NCBI GenBank assembly: GCA_002336855.1
Contig: DDEV01000053.1
Location: 1 to 17,860 of the forward strand
Reading direction: 5' to 3'
DNA: 17,860 nt
Origin: Leucobacter sp. UBA1945
GTDB lineage: Bacteria; Actinomycetota; Actinomycetes; Actinomycetales; Microbacteriaceae
This document shows positions 5,282 through 13,378 of the stretch, in pieces. The translations under genes were made by a program, and so were the position numbers. A model generated the notes under the pieces. The model saw only the letters and a list, made by a program, of their open reading frames with translations, made no database searches and was not told the origin of the DNA. The stretch's first letter is position 1; the number at the start of each line of letters is the position of its first letter.

Positions 5282-8200
5282 GTGTTCAAAAAAATTCTGG
5301 TTGCCAACCGTGGCGAGATCGCGATTCGTGCGTTTCGCGCAGCGAACGAACTAGGAGCCGGCACGGTTGCCGTGTTTCCATATGAAGATAGAAACTCGCT
5401 GCATCGGCTGAAAGCAGACGAGGCATATCTGATCGGCGTCGAGGGGCACCCCGTGCGCGCATATCTCGATGTGCAAGAGATTGTGCGGGTTGCAAAAGAT
5501 GCCGGATGCGACGCTATCTACCCGGGATACGGCTTTCTATCGGAGAACCCCGAACTGGCTGCTGCGGCGGCTGAAGCCGGTATTACCTTTGTCGGCCCAG
5601 GCAAGCGGGCCCTCGAGATGGCAGGCAACAAGGTCGCCGCAAAAGAGCACGCGATCGCTGCTGGCGTTCCCGTGCTGCGCTCGACCCCGCCATCGACCGA
5701 TGTCGACGCGCTGATCGAGGGCGCGCGCGGCATCGGCTTTCCGGTGTTCGCGAAAGCCGTGGCGGGCGGCGGCGGTCGCGGCATGCGCCGAGTAGAGCGC
5801 GAAGAGGATCTACGGGCGGCCCTCGAGTCGGCAATGCGCGAGGCCGAGAGCGCGTTCGGCGACCCCACCATGTTTATCGAGCAGGCCGTGCTGCGGCCGC
5901 GCCACATCGAGGTGCAGGTGCTCGCAGACCGCACCGGCGCGACGGTGCATCTCTACGAGCGTGACTGCTCCGTGCAGCGGCGACACCAGAAGGTGGTCGA
6001 GATTGCACCGGCGCCGAACCTCGACCCGGTGGTGCGAGACGCACTGACACGCGATGCAATCGCGTTTGCGAAGAGCATCGGGTACGAGAACGCGGGCACC
6101 GTCGAGTTCTTGCTCGACACCGAGGGGGAGCGCGCCGGCGAGCACGTGTTCATCGAGATGAACCCGCGTATTCAGGTTGAGCACACCGTCACTGAGGAGG
6201 TCACCGATGTCGATCTCGTGCAGGCGCAGATGCGCATCGCCGCGGGAGAGACCCTTGCCGACCTCGGCTTGACCCAAGACCAGATTCACCTGCGAGGGGC
6301 AGCCCTGCAGTGCCGCATCACGACAGAGAACCCCGCAGACGGCTTTCGCCCCGACCTCGGGCGCATCACGACGTACCGCTCGCCGGGTGGCGGCGGAGTC
6401 AGGCTCGACGGTGGCACCATTAACCCGGGTGCGCACATCAGCCCGCACTTCGACTCGATGCTCGCGAAGCTCACCTGCCGCGGGCGCGATTTCGAGGCAG
6501 CGGTCGTGCGCGCCAGGCGCGCGCTCGCAGAGTTTCGCATTCGCGGTGTAGCCACGAACATCCCGTTCCTGCAGGCAGTGCTCGATGACGCCGCATTCCA
6601 GGCTGGCGACGTTTCGACCTCGTTCATCGAGGAGCGGCCCGAGCTGCTCACGCTGAACAAGCCGAAGGACCGCGCGACCCGCATGCTGCAGTATCTCGCA
6701 GACGTGACGGTGAACCAGCCGAACGGCTCGCGCCCCGAAGGCGTTGATCCCTCGATGAAACTTCCTGTGATCGATCTCGACAACCCTGCGCCCGCCGGCC
6801 AACGCCAGCGCTTGCTCGAACTCGGGCCGGAAGGCTTCGCGAAAGCTCTGCGCGCGCAGAACGCACTCGCTGTGACCGAGACGACATTTCGCGACGCTCA
6901 CCAGTCGCTGCTCGCGACGCGGGTGCGCACCCGCGATCTGGTCGCGGTCGCGCCGCATGTTGCGAGGCTCACTCCGCAGCTATTCTCGGTCGAGGCATGG
7001 GGCGGGGCGACGTATGACGTTGCACTGCGGTTCCTGAGCGAAGACCCATGGCAGCGCCTCGCTGCGCTGCGCGAAGCGATGCCGAACCTGCCGATCCAGA
7101 TGCTGCTGCGCGGCCAGAATACGGTCGGCTACACGCCGTATCCTGCGCGCGTCGCCGAAGCGTTTGTTCGAGAGGCGGCCGCAACGGGCGTCGACATCTT
7201 CCGCATTTTTGACGCGCTGAATGATGTGAACCAGATGCGGGTGGCGATTGATGCGGTGCGCGAGACCGGCACAGCGGTTGCCGAGGTGGCACTCTGCTAC
7301 ACCGGCGACCTCATGAACCCGGCAGAGAACAAGTTCACGCTCGACTACTACCTGCGCCTGGCTGACCAGATCGTCGATGCCGGCGCCCATGTGCTGGCGA
7401 TTAAAGATATGGCGGGTCTTTTGCGGCCCGCTGCGGCCGAGAGGCTCGTCACAGCCTTGCGCGACCGCTTCGAGCTGCCAGTGCACCTGCACACGCACGA
7501 CACGCCAGGTGGGCAACTCGCCACGCTGCTCGCGGCGGCCAGGGCCGGCGTTGACGCGGTCGACGCTGCCTCCGCGCCTATGTCGGGAACCACCTCGCAG
7601 CCATCGCTCTCGGCGCTCGTCGCTGCTCTCGCGCACACCGAACGCGACACGGGGCTCGACGCAGACGCGGTGTACGGGCTCGAGCCCTACTGGAGCGCCG
7701 TGCGCGGGGCGTACCGGCCGTTCGAATCGGGGCTGCCCTCGCCGACGGGGCGCGTCTACACGCACGAGATTCCGGGCGGCCAGCTCTCGAACCTCAGGCA
7801 ACAGGCGATCGCACTCGGCCTCGCCGACAACTTCGAGAAGATCGAAGACATGTATGCGTCGGCGGACCGCATTCTCGGGCGCATCCCGAAGGTGACGCCC
7901 TCTTCGAAGGTCGTCGGCGATCTGGCTCTGCACCTCGCAGCCGTCGACGCTGATCCCGCTGACTTCGAAGCAAACCCTCAAAAGTACGACATTCCCGACT
8001 CTGTCGTTGGTTTTCTCGCGGGCGAGCTCGGCGAGATCCCCGGCGGTTGGCCAGAACCGTTCCGCTCGAAGGTGCTCGCCGGCCGTAACGTGTCGATCAG
8101 CGTGGCCGGTGTGAGCGACGAAGACGCTGCCCTGCTGAACGGTTCCAGCGAAGAGCGCCGAGATGCCCTGAACCGCCTGCTGTTCGCCGGCCCAACGGCG

Positions 8201-8695
8201 CACTACCACTCGATGAGAGAGCAGTACGGCGACCTGTCGATCCTCGACACCAGCGATTACCTGTACGGCCTCGAAACCGGTGCCGAGCACGCGATCGATC
8301 TGTCGCGCGGGGTTCGTCTTTACGTCGGGCTCGAGGCGATCGGCGAGGCCGACGACAAGGGAATGCGTACCGTCATGGTGCGGGTGAACGGCCAGCTGCG
8401 CCCCGTGTTCGCAAAAGACGAGTCGGTGGCGGTGACGGTCGTGACCGCTGAGAAAGCCGACAAGAACGTGCCAGGACAGGTGGCGGCGCCGTTCTCGGGA
8501 ACAGTCACACAGAAGCTAGCGGTGGGCGACACCGTCGAGGCGGGGCAGCCTGTCGCTACGATTGAGGCGATGAAGATGGAGGCAGCGATCACCGCGCCGG
8601 TGAACGGGCGTGTGGCGCGACTTGCCTTCGAGGGTGCGCGGGGAGTCGAATCGGGCGACCTCGTGCTGGTTATTGAAGAGACACCTGCCGCATGA
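5282..8695 (+). CDS. pyc: Pyruvate carboxylase (biotin-dependent, single chain)
   Basis: A 1137-residue anaplerotic enzyme: pyruvate + bicarbonate + ATP to oxaloacetate, in the cytosol, as a homotetramer in known members. The N-terminal biotin carboxylase (about 1-450) has the ATP-grasp glycine loop GGGGRGMR (about 161-168), RDCSVQRRHQKVVE and EMNPRIQVEH (about 292). The carboxyltransferase (about 530-800) has FRDAHQSLLATRVRT (about 535), WGGATYDVA, and IKDMAGLL (about 706) with the catalytic lysine. It also has a HTHDT metal site. The C-terminal biotinyl domain has EAMKMEA with biotin-carrying Lys1098. Length is normal for the single-chain family. I chose the GTG at 5282, giving MFKKILVANRGEIA, because AGGAG lies four bases upstream; the in-frame ATG at 5234 has no such support. 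The stop overlaps the def start (ATGA). Confidence 0.97.
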   Translation: MFKKILVANRGEIAIRAFRAANELGAGTVAVFPYEDRNSLHRLKADEAYLIGVEGHPVRAYLDVQEIVRVAKDAGCDAIYPGYGFLSENPELAAAAAEAGITFVGPGKRALEMAGNKVAAKEHAIAAGVPVLRSTPPSTDVDALIEGARGIGFPVFAKAVAGGGGRGMRRVEREEDLRAALESAMREAESAFGDPTMFIEQAVLRPRHIEVQVLADRTGATVHLYERDCSVQRRHQKVVEIAPAPNLDPVVRDALTRDAIAFAKSIGYENAGTVEFLLDTEGERAGEHVFIEMNPRIQVEHTVTEEVTDVDLVQAQMRIAAGETLADLGLTQDQIHLRGAALQCRITTENPADGFRPDLGRITTYRSPGGGGVRLDGGTINPGAHISPHFDSMLAKLTCRGRDFEAAVVRARRALAEFRIRGVATNIPFLQAVLDDAAFQAGDVSTSFIEERPELLTLNKPKDRATRMLQYLADVTVNQPNGSRPEGVDPSMKLPVIDLDNPAPAGQRQRLLELGPEGFAKALRAQNALAVTETTFRDAHQSLLATRVRTRDLVAVAPHVARLTPQLFSVEAWGGATYDVALRFLSEDPWQRLAALREAMPNLPIQMLLRGQNTVGYTPYPARVAEAFVREAAATGVDIFRIFDALNDVNQMRVAIDAVRETGTAVAEVALCYTGDLMNPAENKFTLDYYLRLADQIVDAGAHVLAIKDMAGLLRPAAAERLVTALRDRFELPVHLHTHDTPGGQLATLLAAARAGVDAVDAASAPMSGTTSQPSLSALVAALAHTERDTGLDADAVYGLEPYWSAVRGAYRPFESGLPSPTGRVYTHEIPGGQLSNLRQQAIALGLADNFEKIEDMYASADRILGRIPKVTPSSKVVGDLALHLAAVDADPADFEANPQKYDIPDSVVGFLAGELGEIPGGWPEPFRSKVLAGRNVSISVAGVSDEDAALLNGSSEERRDALNRLLFAGPTAHYHSMREQYGDLSILDTSDYLYGLETGAEHAIDLSRGVRLYVGLEAIGEADDKGMRTVMVRVNGQLRPVFAKDESVAVTVVTAEKADKNVPGQVAAPFSGTVTQKLAVGDTVEAGQPVATIEAMKMEAAITAPVNGRVARLAFEGARGVESGDLVLVIEETPAA

Positions 8696-9183
8696 CGGTA
8701 CGCGAAATTCGCAAGTTCGGGGATCCCGTGCTGCGCACGGTGTGCGAGCCGGTCGGCGAAATCGACGAGGGGGTGCGCTCGCTCGTCGCCGACCTGCTCG
8801 ACACCGTTGCCTTCGACGGGAGGGCCGGGCTCGCTGCCACGCAGATCGGCTTCACGCAGCGCGCGTTCAGCCTGAACATCGACGGCGAGATCAGTTACGT
8901 GCTGAACCCCGAACTCGTAGAGGTCTCGGGGGAGCCGGTGCTCACCGGTGAGGGTTGCCTTTCGGTGCCCGAGCTGTGGTTCGAGGTGCTGCGCTACCCG
9001 CACGCGGTGGTGCGGGGGATCGACCTGAACGGCGACGAGGTCGTCATCGAGGGTGACGGGCTCATGGCGCAAGCGCTGCAGCACGAGTGCGATCACCTCG
9101 ACGGCAAGCTCTACCTGAACCGCCTCGATCGCGAAAGTCGCGGCGAGGCGATGCGCCAGATTCGGGCCTCCACCTGGTTCTAA
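8692..9183 (+). CDS. def: Peptide deformylase
   Basis: A 163-residue metalloenzyme that removes the formyl group from the N-terminal methionine of new proteins at the ribosome exit. All three family motifs are present: RAGLAATQIG (44-53), EGCLSVP (87-93, metal-binding Cys89) and QHECDHLDG (130-138, with His131, Glu132 and His135). In motif I the first glycine of GxGLAAxQ is arginine, a mild deviation. The ATG overlaps the pyc stop by four bases, so translation is probably coupled to pyc. The pairing with pyruvate carboxylase has no obvious biochemical logic. The essential genomic def may be this one or another copy elsewhere. A strong terminator follows. Confidence 0.95.
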   Translation: MTVREIRKFGDPVLRTVCEPVGEIDEGVRSLVADLLDTVAFDGRAGLAATQIGFTQRAFSLNIDGEISYVLNPELVEVSGEPVLTGEGCLSVPELWFEVLRYPHAVVRGIDLNGDEVVIEGDGLMAQALQHECDHLDGKLYLNRLDRESRGEAMRQIRASTWF

Positions 9184-9192
9184 GCAAAGAAA

Positions 9193-9224
9193 AGAGCTGG
9201 TGCGACATGCGTCGCACCAGCTCT
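9193..9224. terminator. Bidirectional rho-independent terminator between def and fadD
   Basis: AGAGCTGGTGCGAC (9193-9206), loop ATGC, then GTCGCACCAGCTCT (9211-9224) give a perfect 14-bp stem. CCTTTTC follows on the plus strand; the upstream AAAGAAA reads as a T-rich tract on the minus strand. It therefore serves both convergent genes. Confidence 0.9.
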
Positions 9225-9240
9225 GATCCTTTTCGAAGAG

Positions 9241-11070
9241 CTACTTCGTGTCGATGGCCGAGGTCTCGGGGTTCTCGCCGTACATCTCGGCAATCTCCGC
9301 CGAGAAGTCGCGCAGAATATTGTCGCGCTTGATGCTCATCTTCGGAGTGAGGTGCCCGCTCGCCTCGGTGAACTCGGTCGGCAGAATGACCCACTTGCGA
9401 ATGCTCTCGGCGCGCGACACGTACTTGTTGCCGTGATCGATTGCGCGTTGCACCTCGGCAAGCACGGCCGGGTTCTTCGCCGCCTCTTCGACCGACATAT
9501 TCGCGTCGAGGCCATTGTTCTTCAGCCAGGTTGGCAGCATCTCTTGATCGAGCGTCACGAGCGCCGAGATGAACGGCTTTTGATCGCCGACCGCGACGAC
9601 CTGGCCGATGACGGTGAACGACCGGATCGGGTCTTCGAGGCCGGCAGGGGCGACGTTCTTACCGCCCGCGGTCACGATGATCTCCTTCTTGCGGCCGGTG
9701 ATGGTGAGGTAGCCGTCGCTGTCGAGCGAGCCGAGGTCGCCGGTGCGGAAGAAGCCGTCGTCGGTAAACACCGACTTGGTGGCCTCGGGGTTGTTCCAGT
9801 ACTCCTTGAAGACATCGATGCCCTTGACCTCGATCTCGCCGTCGTCTGCGATGCGCACGGTGTGCCCCGGAAGTGCAGGGCCGACGGTGCCGATCTTGAA
9901 CTTGTCTGGCAGGTTCACCGTCACGGGTGCGGTGGTCTCGGTGAGGCCGTAGCCTTCGAGAATCTTGATGCCGAGGCTGTGGTAGAAGTGGCCAAGGTAG
10001 TGGCTGAGCGGTGCCGACCCCGAGACGGCGTACTTCACGCGGCCGCCCATCTTCTCGCGCAGCGTCGAATAGACGAGCTTGTCGAAGAGCTTGAACTTGA
10101 GCGAGAGACCGAGGCCTGGCTTCTTGCCCGACATGACCGCCTGGCTGTGCTGCACGGCAACCTGCGCGGCAACGCGGAAGATCTTGCCCTTGCCGCCAGC
10201 CTCGGCGGTCTGCTCGGCCGAGTTGTAGACCTTCTCGAACACGCGCGGCACGGCGAGCAGGAAGCTCGGCTGGAACGAGCCGAGGGAGGGGAGCAGTTTT
10301 GTCGTGTCGGGCTGATGGCCGACACGAACGCCCGCGTGCACCGCAAGCACGGAGATGAACCGCGCGAAGACGTGCGCTAGCGTCACGAAGAGCAGGGTCG
10401 AAGCGCCGGGCTCGTTCACCACGTTGCCGAGGGCGGCAGCAGCGTTGCGCGACAGGTCGACGAAGTTCGAGTGCGTAAGCACGCAGCCCTTGGGTCGGCC
10501 GGTCGAGCCTGAGGTGTAGATGAGCGTTGCGGTGTCGTCGCCGTTCGCGATGTTTCGGCGGCGCTCGATCTCGTCGTCGGCGACCTCGGCGCCCGACTCG
10601 GTGAGCGCGCGCAGTGCGCCCTCGTCGAGGCGCCAGACGTGGTCGACACCGGCCGCCTCCGAACGAATCTCATCGAAGCGAGCCGCGTGCTCCGCCGTCT
10701 CGGTGATGATGCCGCGAGCACCTGAGTCCTCGAGAATCCACTGCACCTGCAGCGCAGACGAGGTTTCGTAGATCGGAACCATGACGGCACCGGCATAGAA
10801 CAGCGCAAAGTCGACAAGGCTCCACTCGAACGATGTCTTGCACATGAAGCCGATCCGGTCGCCCGGCTGCACACCCGCTGCCGCAAACCCCTTAGCTACC
10901 CCGATGACCCGGCTGCGAAACTCTGCCGCGGTCATGTCGTTCCAGCCGTCGCCGTTCGGTGTCGCGAACAGCACTCGATCTGGCGTTGCCGCCACCCGCT
11001 GCTCGAGCAGATCGGTGACGTTGTCGCTCGCGACCGGCGGAATGAGGATCGGTGTTTCAGTGAGATTCAC
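9241..11070 (-). CDS. fadD15: Long-chain fatty-acid-CoA ligase (AMP-binding), FadD15 type
   Basis: A 609-residue adenylate-forming enzyme that activates long-chain fatty acids to acyl-CoA through an acyl-AMP. The N-domain (about 1-475) has the P-loop YTSGSTGRPKG (185-195) and YGLTETTA. The hinge region has RTGDLGSLDSDGYLTITGRKK. The C-domain begins there and continues IIVTAGGKNVAPAGLEDPIR, the FadD15-like variant in place of PxxIE. GTG start with AAGGAG six bases upstream. It is divergent from a PlsC acyltransferase, which uses acyl-CoA or acyl-ACP. The same neighbourhood is found near Rv2182c-Rv2187 in M. tuberculosis, so a lipid-activation plus acyl-transfer pair is likely. Chain-length preference cannot be read from sequence. 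Confidence 0.93.
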   Translation of the reverse strand: MNLTETPILIPPVASDNVTDLLEQRVAATPDRVLFATPNGDGWNDMTAAEFRSRVIGVAKGFAAAGVQPGDRIGFMCKTSFEWSLVDFALFYAGAVMVPIYETSSALQVQWILEDSGARGIITETAEHAARFDEIRSEAAGVDHVWRLDEGALRALTESGAEVADDEIERRRNIANGDDTATLIYTSGSTGRPKGCVLTHSNFVDLSRNAAAALGNVVNEPGASTLLFVTLAHVFARFISVLAVHAGVRVGHQPDTTKLLPSLGSFQPSFLLAVPRVFEKVYNSAEQTAEAGGKGKIFRVAAQVAVQHSQAVMSGKKPGLGLSLKFKLFDKLVYSTLREKMGGRVKYAVSGSAPLSHYLGHFYHSLGIKILEGYGLTETTAPVTVNLPDKFKIGTVGPALPGHTVRIADDGEIEVKGIDVFKEYWNNPEATKSVFTDDGFFRTGDLGSLDSDGYLTITGRKKEIIVTAGGKNVAPAGLEDPIRSFTVIGQVVAVGDQKPFISALVTLDQEMLPTWLKNNGLDANMSVEEAAKNPAVLAEVQRAIDHGNKYVSRAESIRKWVILPTEFTEASGHLTPKMSIKRDNILRDFSAEIAEMYGENPETSAIDTK

Positions 11071-11147
11071 GGTAGCTCCTTCGATACCCGAAGTGAAGAT
11101 AGAAAGATTCGCCGACGGCGGTGTTCGGGCTGGTAGGTCAAGCCTAT

Positions 11148-11178
11148 TGCACGTGCATGAAAGGCGAGCCTATTCGCC
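11148..11178. repeat. Inverted repeats in the fadD15 / plsC divergent region
   Basis: A perfect 10-base palindrome TGCACGTGCA (11148-11157) is followed by GGCGA-6-TCGCC (11163-11178). Both lie between the divergent promoters and are placed like operators. No regulator is recognised. Confidence 0.35.
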
Positions 11179-11194
11179 GTGGGGTATCTACAAA
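11167..11194 (-). promoter_or_regulatory. Candidate fadD15 promoter
   Basis: On the minus strand TTTGTA (11194 to 11189), a 16-base spacer, then TAGGCT (11172 to 11167). A second identical AATAGGCT lies at 11148 to 11141 and could be an alternative -10. The fadD GTG is at 11070, so leaders of about 64-90 bases are predicted. The region overlaps the plsC promoter. Confidence 0.35.
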
Positions 11195-11199
11195 TCAGA

Positions 11200-11205
11200 T
11201 ATTCT
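11200..11205 (+). promoter_or_regulatory. plsC -10, leaderless
   Basis: TATTCT (11200-11205) ends six bases before the ATG at 11212. No ribosome site precedes that ATG. This supports a leaderless message and fixes the start codon. Confidence 0.5.
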
Positions 11206-11211
11206 GACTGC

Positions 11212-11898
11212 ATGATCTACTGGTTTCTCAAGCACCTCGTCATCGGGCCGCTGCTGAAGACAATCTGCCGCCCATGGGTCGTCGGTGCTGAGAACCTTCC
11301 GGCAACCGGGCCGGTCATCATTGTCGGTAACCATCTCTCGGTGATCGACTCGTTCTTCATGCCGCTCATGATCGACCGCCGAGTGCATTTTCTCGCGAAG
11401 AGCGACTATTTCACGGGCAAGGGCCTGAAGGGCTGGTTCGTGAAGACTTTCATGCTTGCGGTTGGTCAGATTCCTATCGATCGCTCGGGTGGCAAAGCCT
11501 CCGAGGCCTCGCTGAACACGGGTCTCGCGGTGCTCGAACACGGCGACGTGCTGGCACTCTACCCCGAGGGCACGCGCAGCCCCGACGCTCGCCTCTACCG
11601 GGGGCGCACGGGAGTCGCGCGCCTGGTGCTCGAATCGGGTGCTGCCGTGGTGCCAGCTGTGATGATTGATACCGAGAAGTGCATGCCTATCGGTGCCAAG
11701 ATTCCTCGGGTGCGTAGGATCGGCACAATCATTGGCAAACCGCTCGATTTCAGCCGGTTCGCCGGAATGAGTGCTGATCGCTTTGTGCTGCGCAGCGTCA
11801 CCGACGAGATCATGGTCGAGATCCAGCGACTGAGCCAGCAGGAATACGTCGATGTGTACGCCTCAAGCGTACGTGCGCGCGTGCCGGCGAAGCGCTGA
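11212..11898 (+). CDS. plsC: PlsC-type 1-acylglycerol-3-phosphate acyltransferase
   Basis: A 228-residue acyltransferase expected to add an acyl chain to lysophosphatidic acid or a similar acceptor at the membrane. It has NHLSVIDS with the catalytic HX4D (His41-Asp46), KSDYFTGKGL and GQIPIDR (motif II), and YPEGTRS (motif III, about 117-123). VPAVMID supplies motif IV. The hydrophobic first 20 residues (IYWFLKHLVIGPLL) probably anchor it in the membrane. I chose the ATG at 11212 over the in-frame GTG at 11179: the latter adds 11 polar residues and would sit upstream of the predicted promoter. Closest in layout to Rv2182c. Some members of this group act in glycolipid assembly, so the acceptor is uncertain. 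Confidence 0.9.
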   Translation: MIYWFLKHLVIGPLLKTICRPWVVGAENLPATGPVIIVGNHLSVIDSFFMPLMIDRRVHFLAKSDYFTGKGLKGWFVKTFMLAVGQIPIDRSGGKASEASLNTGLAVLEHGDVLALYPEGTRSPDARLYRGRTGVARLVLESGAAVVPAVMIDTEKCMPIGAKIPRVRRIGTIIGKPLDFSRFAGMSADRFVLRSVTDEIMVEIQRLSQQEYVDVYASSVRARVPAKR

Positions 11899-11905
11899 AC
11901 GCCGA

Positions 11906-11911
11906 TAGACT
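11906..11911 (+). promoter_or_regulatory. Candidate aroG -10
   Basis: TAGACT (11906-11911), identical to the parA and DUF3040 -10 hexamers, predicts a start near 11918, 52 bases before the aroG GTG. No convincing -35. Confidence 0.4.
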
Positions 11912-11918
11912 GGGCGGG

Positions 11919-11935
11919 TTGCGGTGCGACCGCAA
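11919..11935 (+). other. Hairpin at the 5' end of the aroG leader
   Basis: TTGCGGT-GCG-ACCGCAA is a perfect 7-bp stem with a 3-base loop. GGG (11916-11918) and CCC (11938-11940) can extend it across a 2-base bulge. A pyrimidine tract follows (11938-11954), then the ribosome site. It could cap the mRNA, tune translation, or end plsC transcription weakly. Confidence 0.4.
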
Positions 11936-11969
11936 TACCCTTCTTCCCACCTCTTGAGAGCAGGCGAAC

Positions 11970-13334
11970 GTGAGTCAGCAGACGGCCCAGAGCGTATCTA
12001 CGAGCGCGCTGGAGCTCGACAGCTATCGCGAGCGCCAGGCGAAGCAGCAGCCGCCGTGGACCGACAAGGCAGCGGTGCAGGCCGCATCGGCAGAGCTTGC
12101 CGGTCAGCCACCCCTCGTGTTCGCGGGAGAGGTGGATCGCCTCCGTGAGCGTCTCGCCGCAGCTGCTCGTGGCGAAGCATTTCTGCTGCAGGGCGGCGAC
12201 TGCGCCGAAACCTTCGAAGCCGCGACCGCAGACAAGATTCGCGACCGCGTGAAGACCCTGCTGCAGATGGCCGTCGTACTGACCTACGGCGCGTCGATGC
12301 CGGTGATCAAGGTTGGGCGCATGGCCGGGCAGTTTGCGAAGCCTCGCTCGAGCGAGACCGAGACGCGAGACGGGATCACGCTGCCCGCCTACCGTGGCGA
12401 TATCGTAAACGGCTACGACTTCACACCTGAGTCGCGCGCGACAAACCCCGATCGCATGATTCGCGGGTACCACGTTGCGGCTTCTACGCTGAACCTGATC
12501 CGCGCGTTCACGCAGGGTGGCTTCGCCGACCTGCGGCAGGTGCACTCGTGGAATCAGGGCTTCGTCTCGAACACGGCCAACCAGCGCTACGAGGTGCTTG
12601 CGGCCGAGATCGACCGTGCGCTGCGATTCATGGAAGCGTGCGGCGTCGAGAGCGCGGCGCTCAACCAGACCGAGTTCTACGTGAGCCATGAGGCGCTGCT
12701 GCTCGACTACGAACGGCCGCTTGCACGCATCGACTCGCGCACTGGAACGCCCTACGGCACCTCGGGGCACATGCTCTGGATCGGCGAGCGCACTCGTGAG
12801 ATCGATGGCGCGCACGTCGAGTTTCTCTCGAAGCTGCGCAACCCGATCGGGGTGAAGCTCGGTCCGACCGCGTCGGTCGACGATGCGATGCGCCTCATCG
12901 ACAAGCTCGACCCCGAGCGCGAGCCAGGCAGGCTCACCTTCATCACCCGCATGGGCGCTGAGAAGATTCGCGACACGCTACCGCCGCTGCTCGCTGGCGT
13001 GCGCGACGCAGGGGCGACTCCGCTGTGGGTGACCGACCCGATGCACGGCAACGGCATCACCACCGCGAACGGCTACAAGACGCGCCGCTTCGATGACGTG
13101 ATGAACGAACTGCTCGGCTTCTTCGAAGCGCACCGTGAAGCGGGCACGTTTCCCGGCGGCGTGCACATCGAGCTCACCGGTGATGACGTCACCGAGTGCC
13201 TTGGCGGCAGCGAGAACATCGACGAAGCGACGCTGGCGACGCGCTACGAGTCGCTCTGCGACCCGCGACTCAACCACATGCAGTCGCTCGAGCTCGCGTT
13301 TCTCGTTGCAGAAGAGCTGAAGAGGCGCGCGTAA
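11970..13334 (+). CDS. aroG: 3-deoxy-7-phosphoheptulonate (DAHP) synthase, class II
   Basis: A 454-residue enzyme joining phosphoenolpyruvate and erythrose-4-phosphate, the committed step to chorismate and the aromatic amino acids. It is the plant-like class II type. It has QGGDCAETFE with the metal-binding Cys78, KVGRMAGQFAKPRSS (114-128), and SWNQGFV. It also has GGVHIELTGDDVTECLGG. The metal-binding histidine region reads WVTDPMHGNG. Length matches M. tuberculosis AroG (462). GTG start with a GAGAGCAGG-type ribosome site five to ten bases upstream. In mycobacteria this protein also binds and activates chorismate mutase and has aromatic-amino-acid sites; conservation of that here is inferred. 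Monocistronic: plsC ends 71 bases upstream and the next gene is convergent. Confidence 0.97.
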   Translation: MSQQTAQSVSTSALELDSYRERQAKQQPPWTDKAAVQAASAELAGQPPLVFAGEVDRLRERLAAAARGEAFLLQGGDCAETFEAATADKIRDRVKTLLQMAVVLTYGASMPVIKVGRMAGQFAKPRSSETETRDGITLPAYRGDIVNGYDFTPESRATNPDRMIRGYHVAASTLNLIRAFTQGGFADLRQVHSWNQGFVSNTANQRYEVLAAEIDRALRFMEACGVESAALNQTEFYVSHEALLLDYERPLARIDSRTGTPYGTSGHMLWIGERTREIDGAHVEFLSKLRNPIGVKLGPTASVDDAMRLIDKLDPEREPGRLTFITRMGAEKIRDTLPPLLAGVRDAGATPLWVTDPMHGNGITTANGYKTRRFDDVMNELLGFFEAHREAGTFPGGVHIELTGDDVTECLGGSENIDEATLATRYESLCDPRLNHMQSLELAFLVAEELKRRA

Positions 13335-13378
13335 CTGCGCTGCAGGGAGGTGAAGGTCGTTCGATAGGGGGGTAACTC

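Noticed and set aside
5810..8290. Two long minus-strand open frames opposite pyc (382 and 436 codons)
   Set aside because: Pyruvate carboxylase motifs are continuous throughout on the plus strand; the antisense translations resemble nothing known.
9352..10380. Long plus-strand open frame opposite fadD15 (342 codons)
   Set aside because: It is a GC-driven shadow: low-complexity Arg/Ala/Leu/Val/Glu composition, no recognised domain or ribosome site, while the opposite strand encodes an intact acyl-CoA ligase.
11179..11211. Earlier GTG start for plsC
   Set aside because: It lies upstream of the predicted -10 and adds polar residues before the membrane-anchoring segment.
11924..11969. Possible leader peptide before aroG
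   Set aside because: The reading frame has no run of Phe, Tyr or Trp codons and does not stop before the aroG start, so it is not an attenuator peptide.
11595..12815. Long minus-strand open frame across plsC and aroG (406 codons)
   Set aside because: It spans two clear genes and their intergenic region with no motif of its own; typical antisense openness in high-GC DNA.
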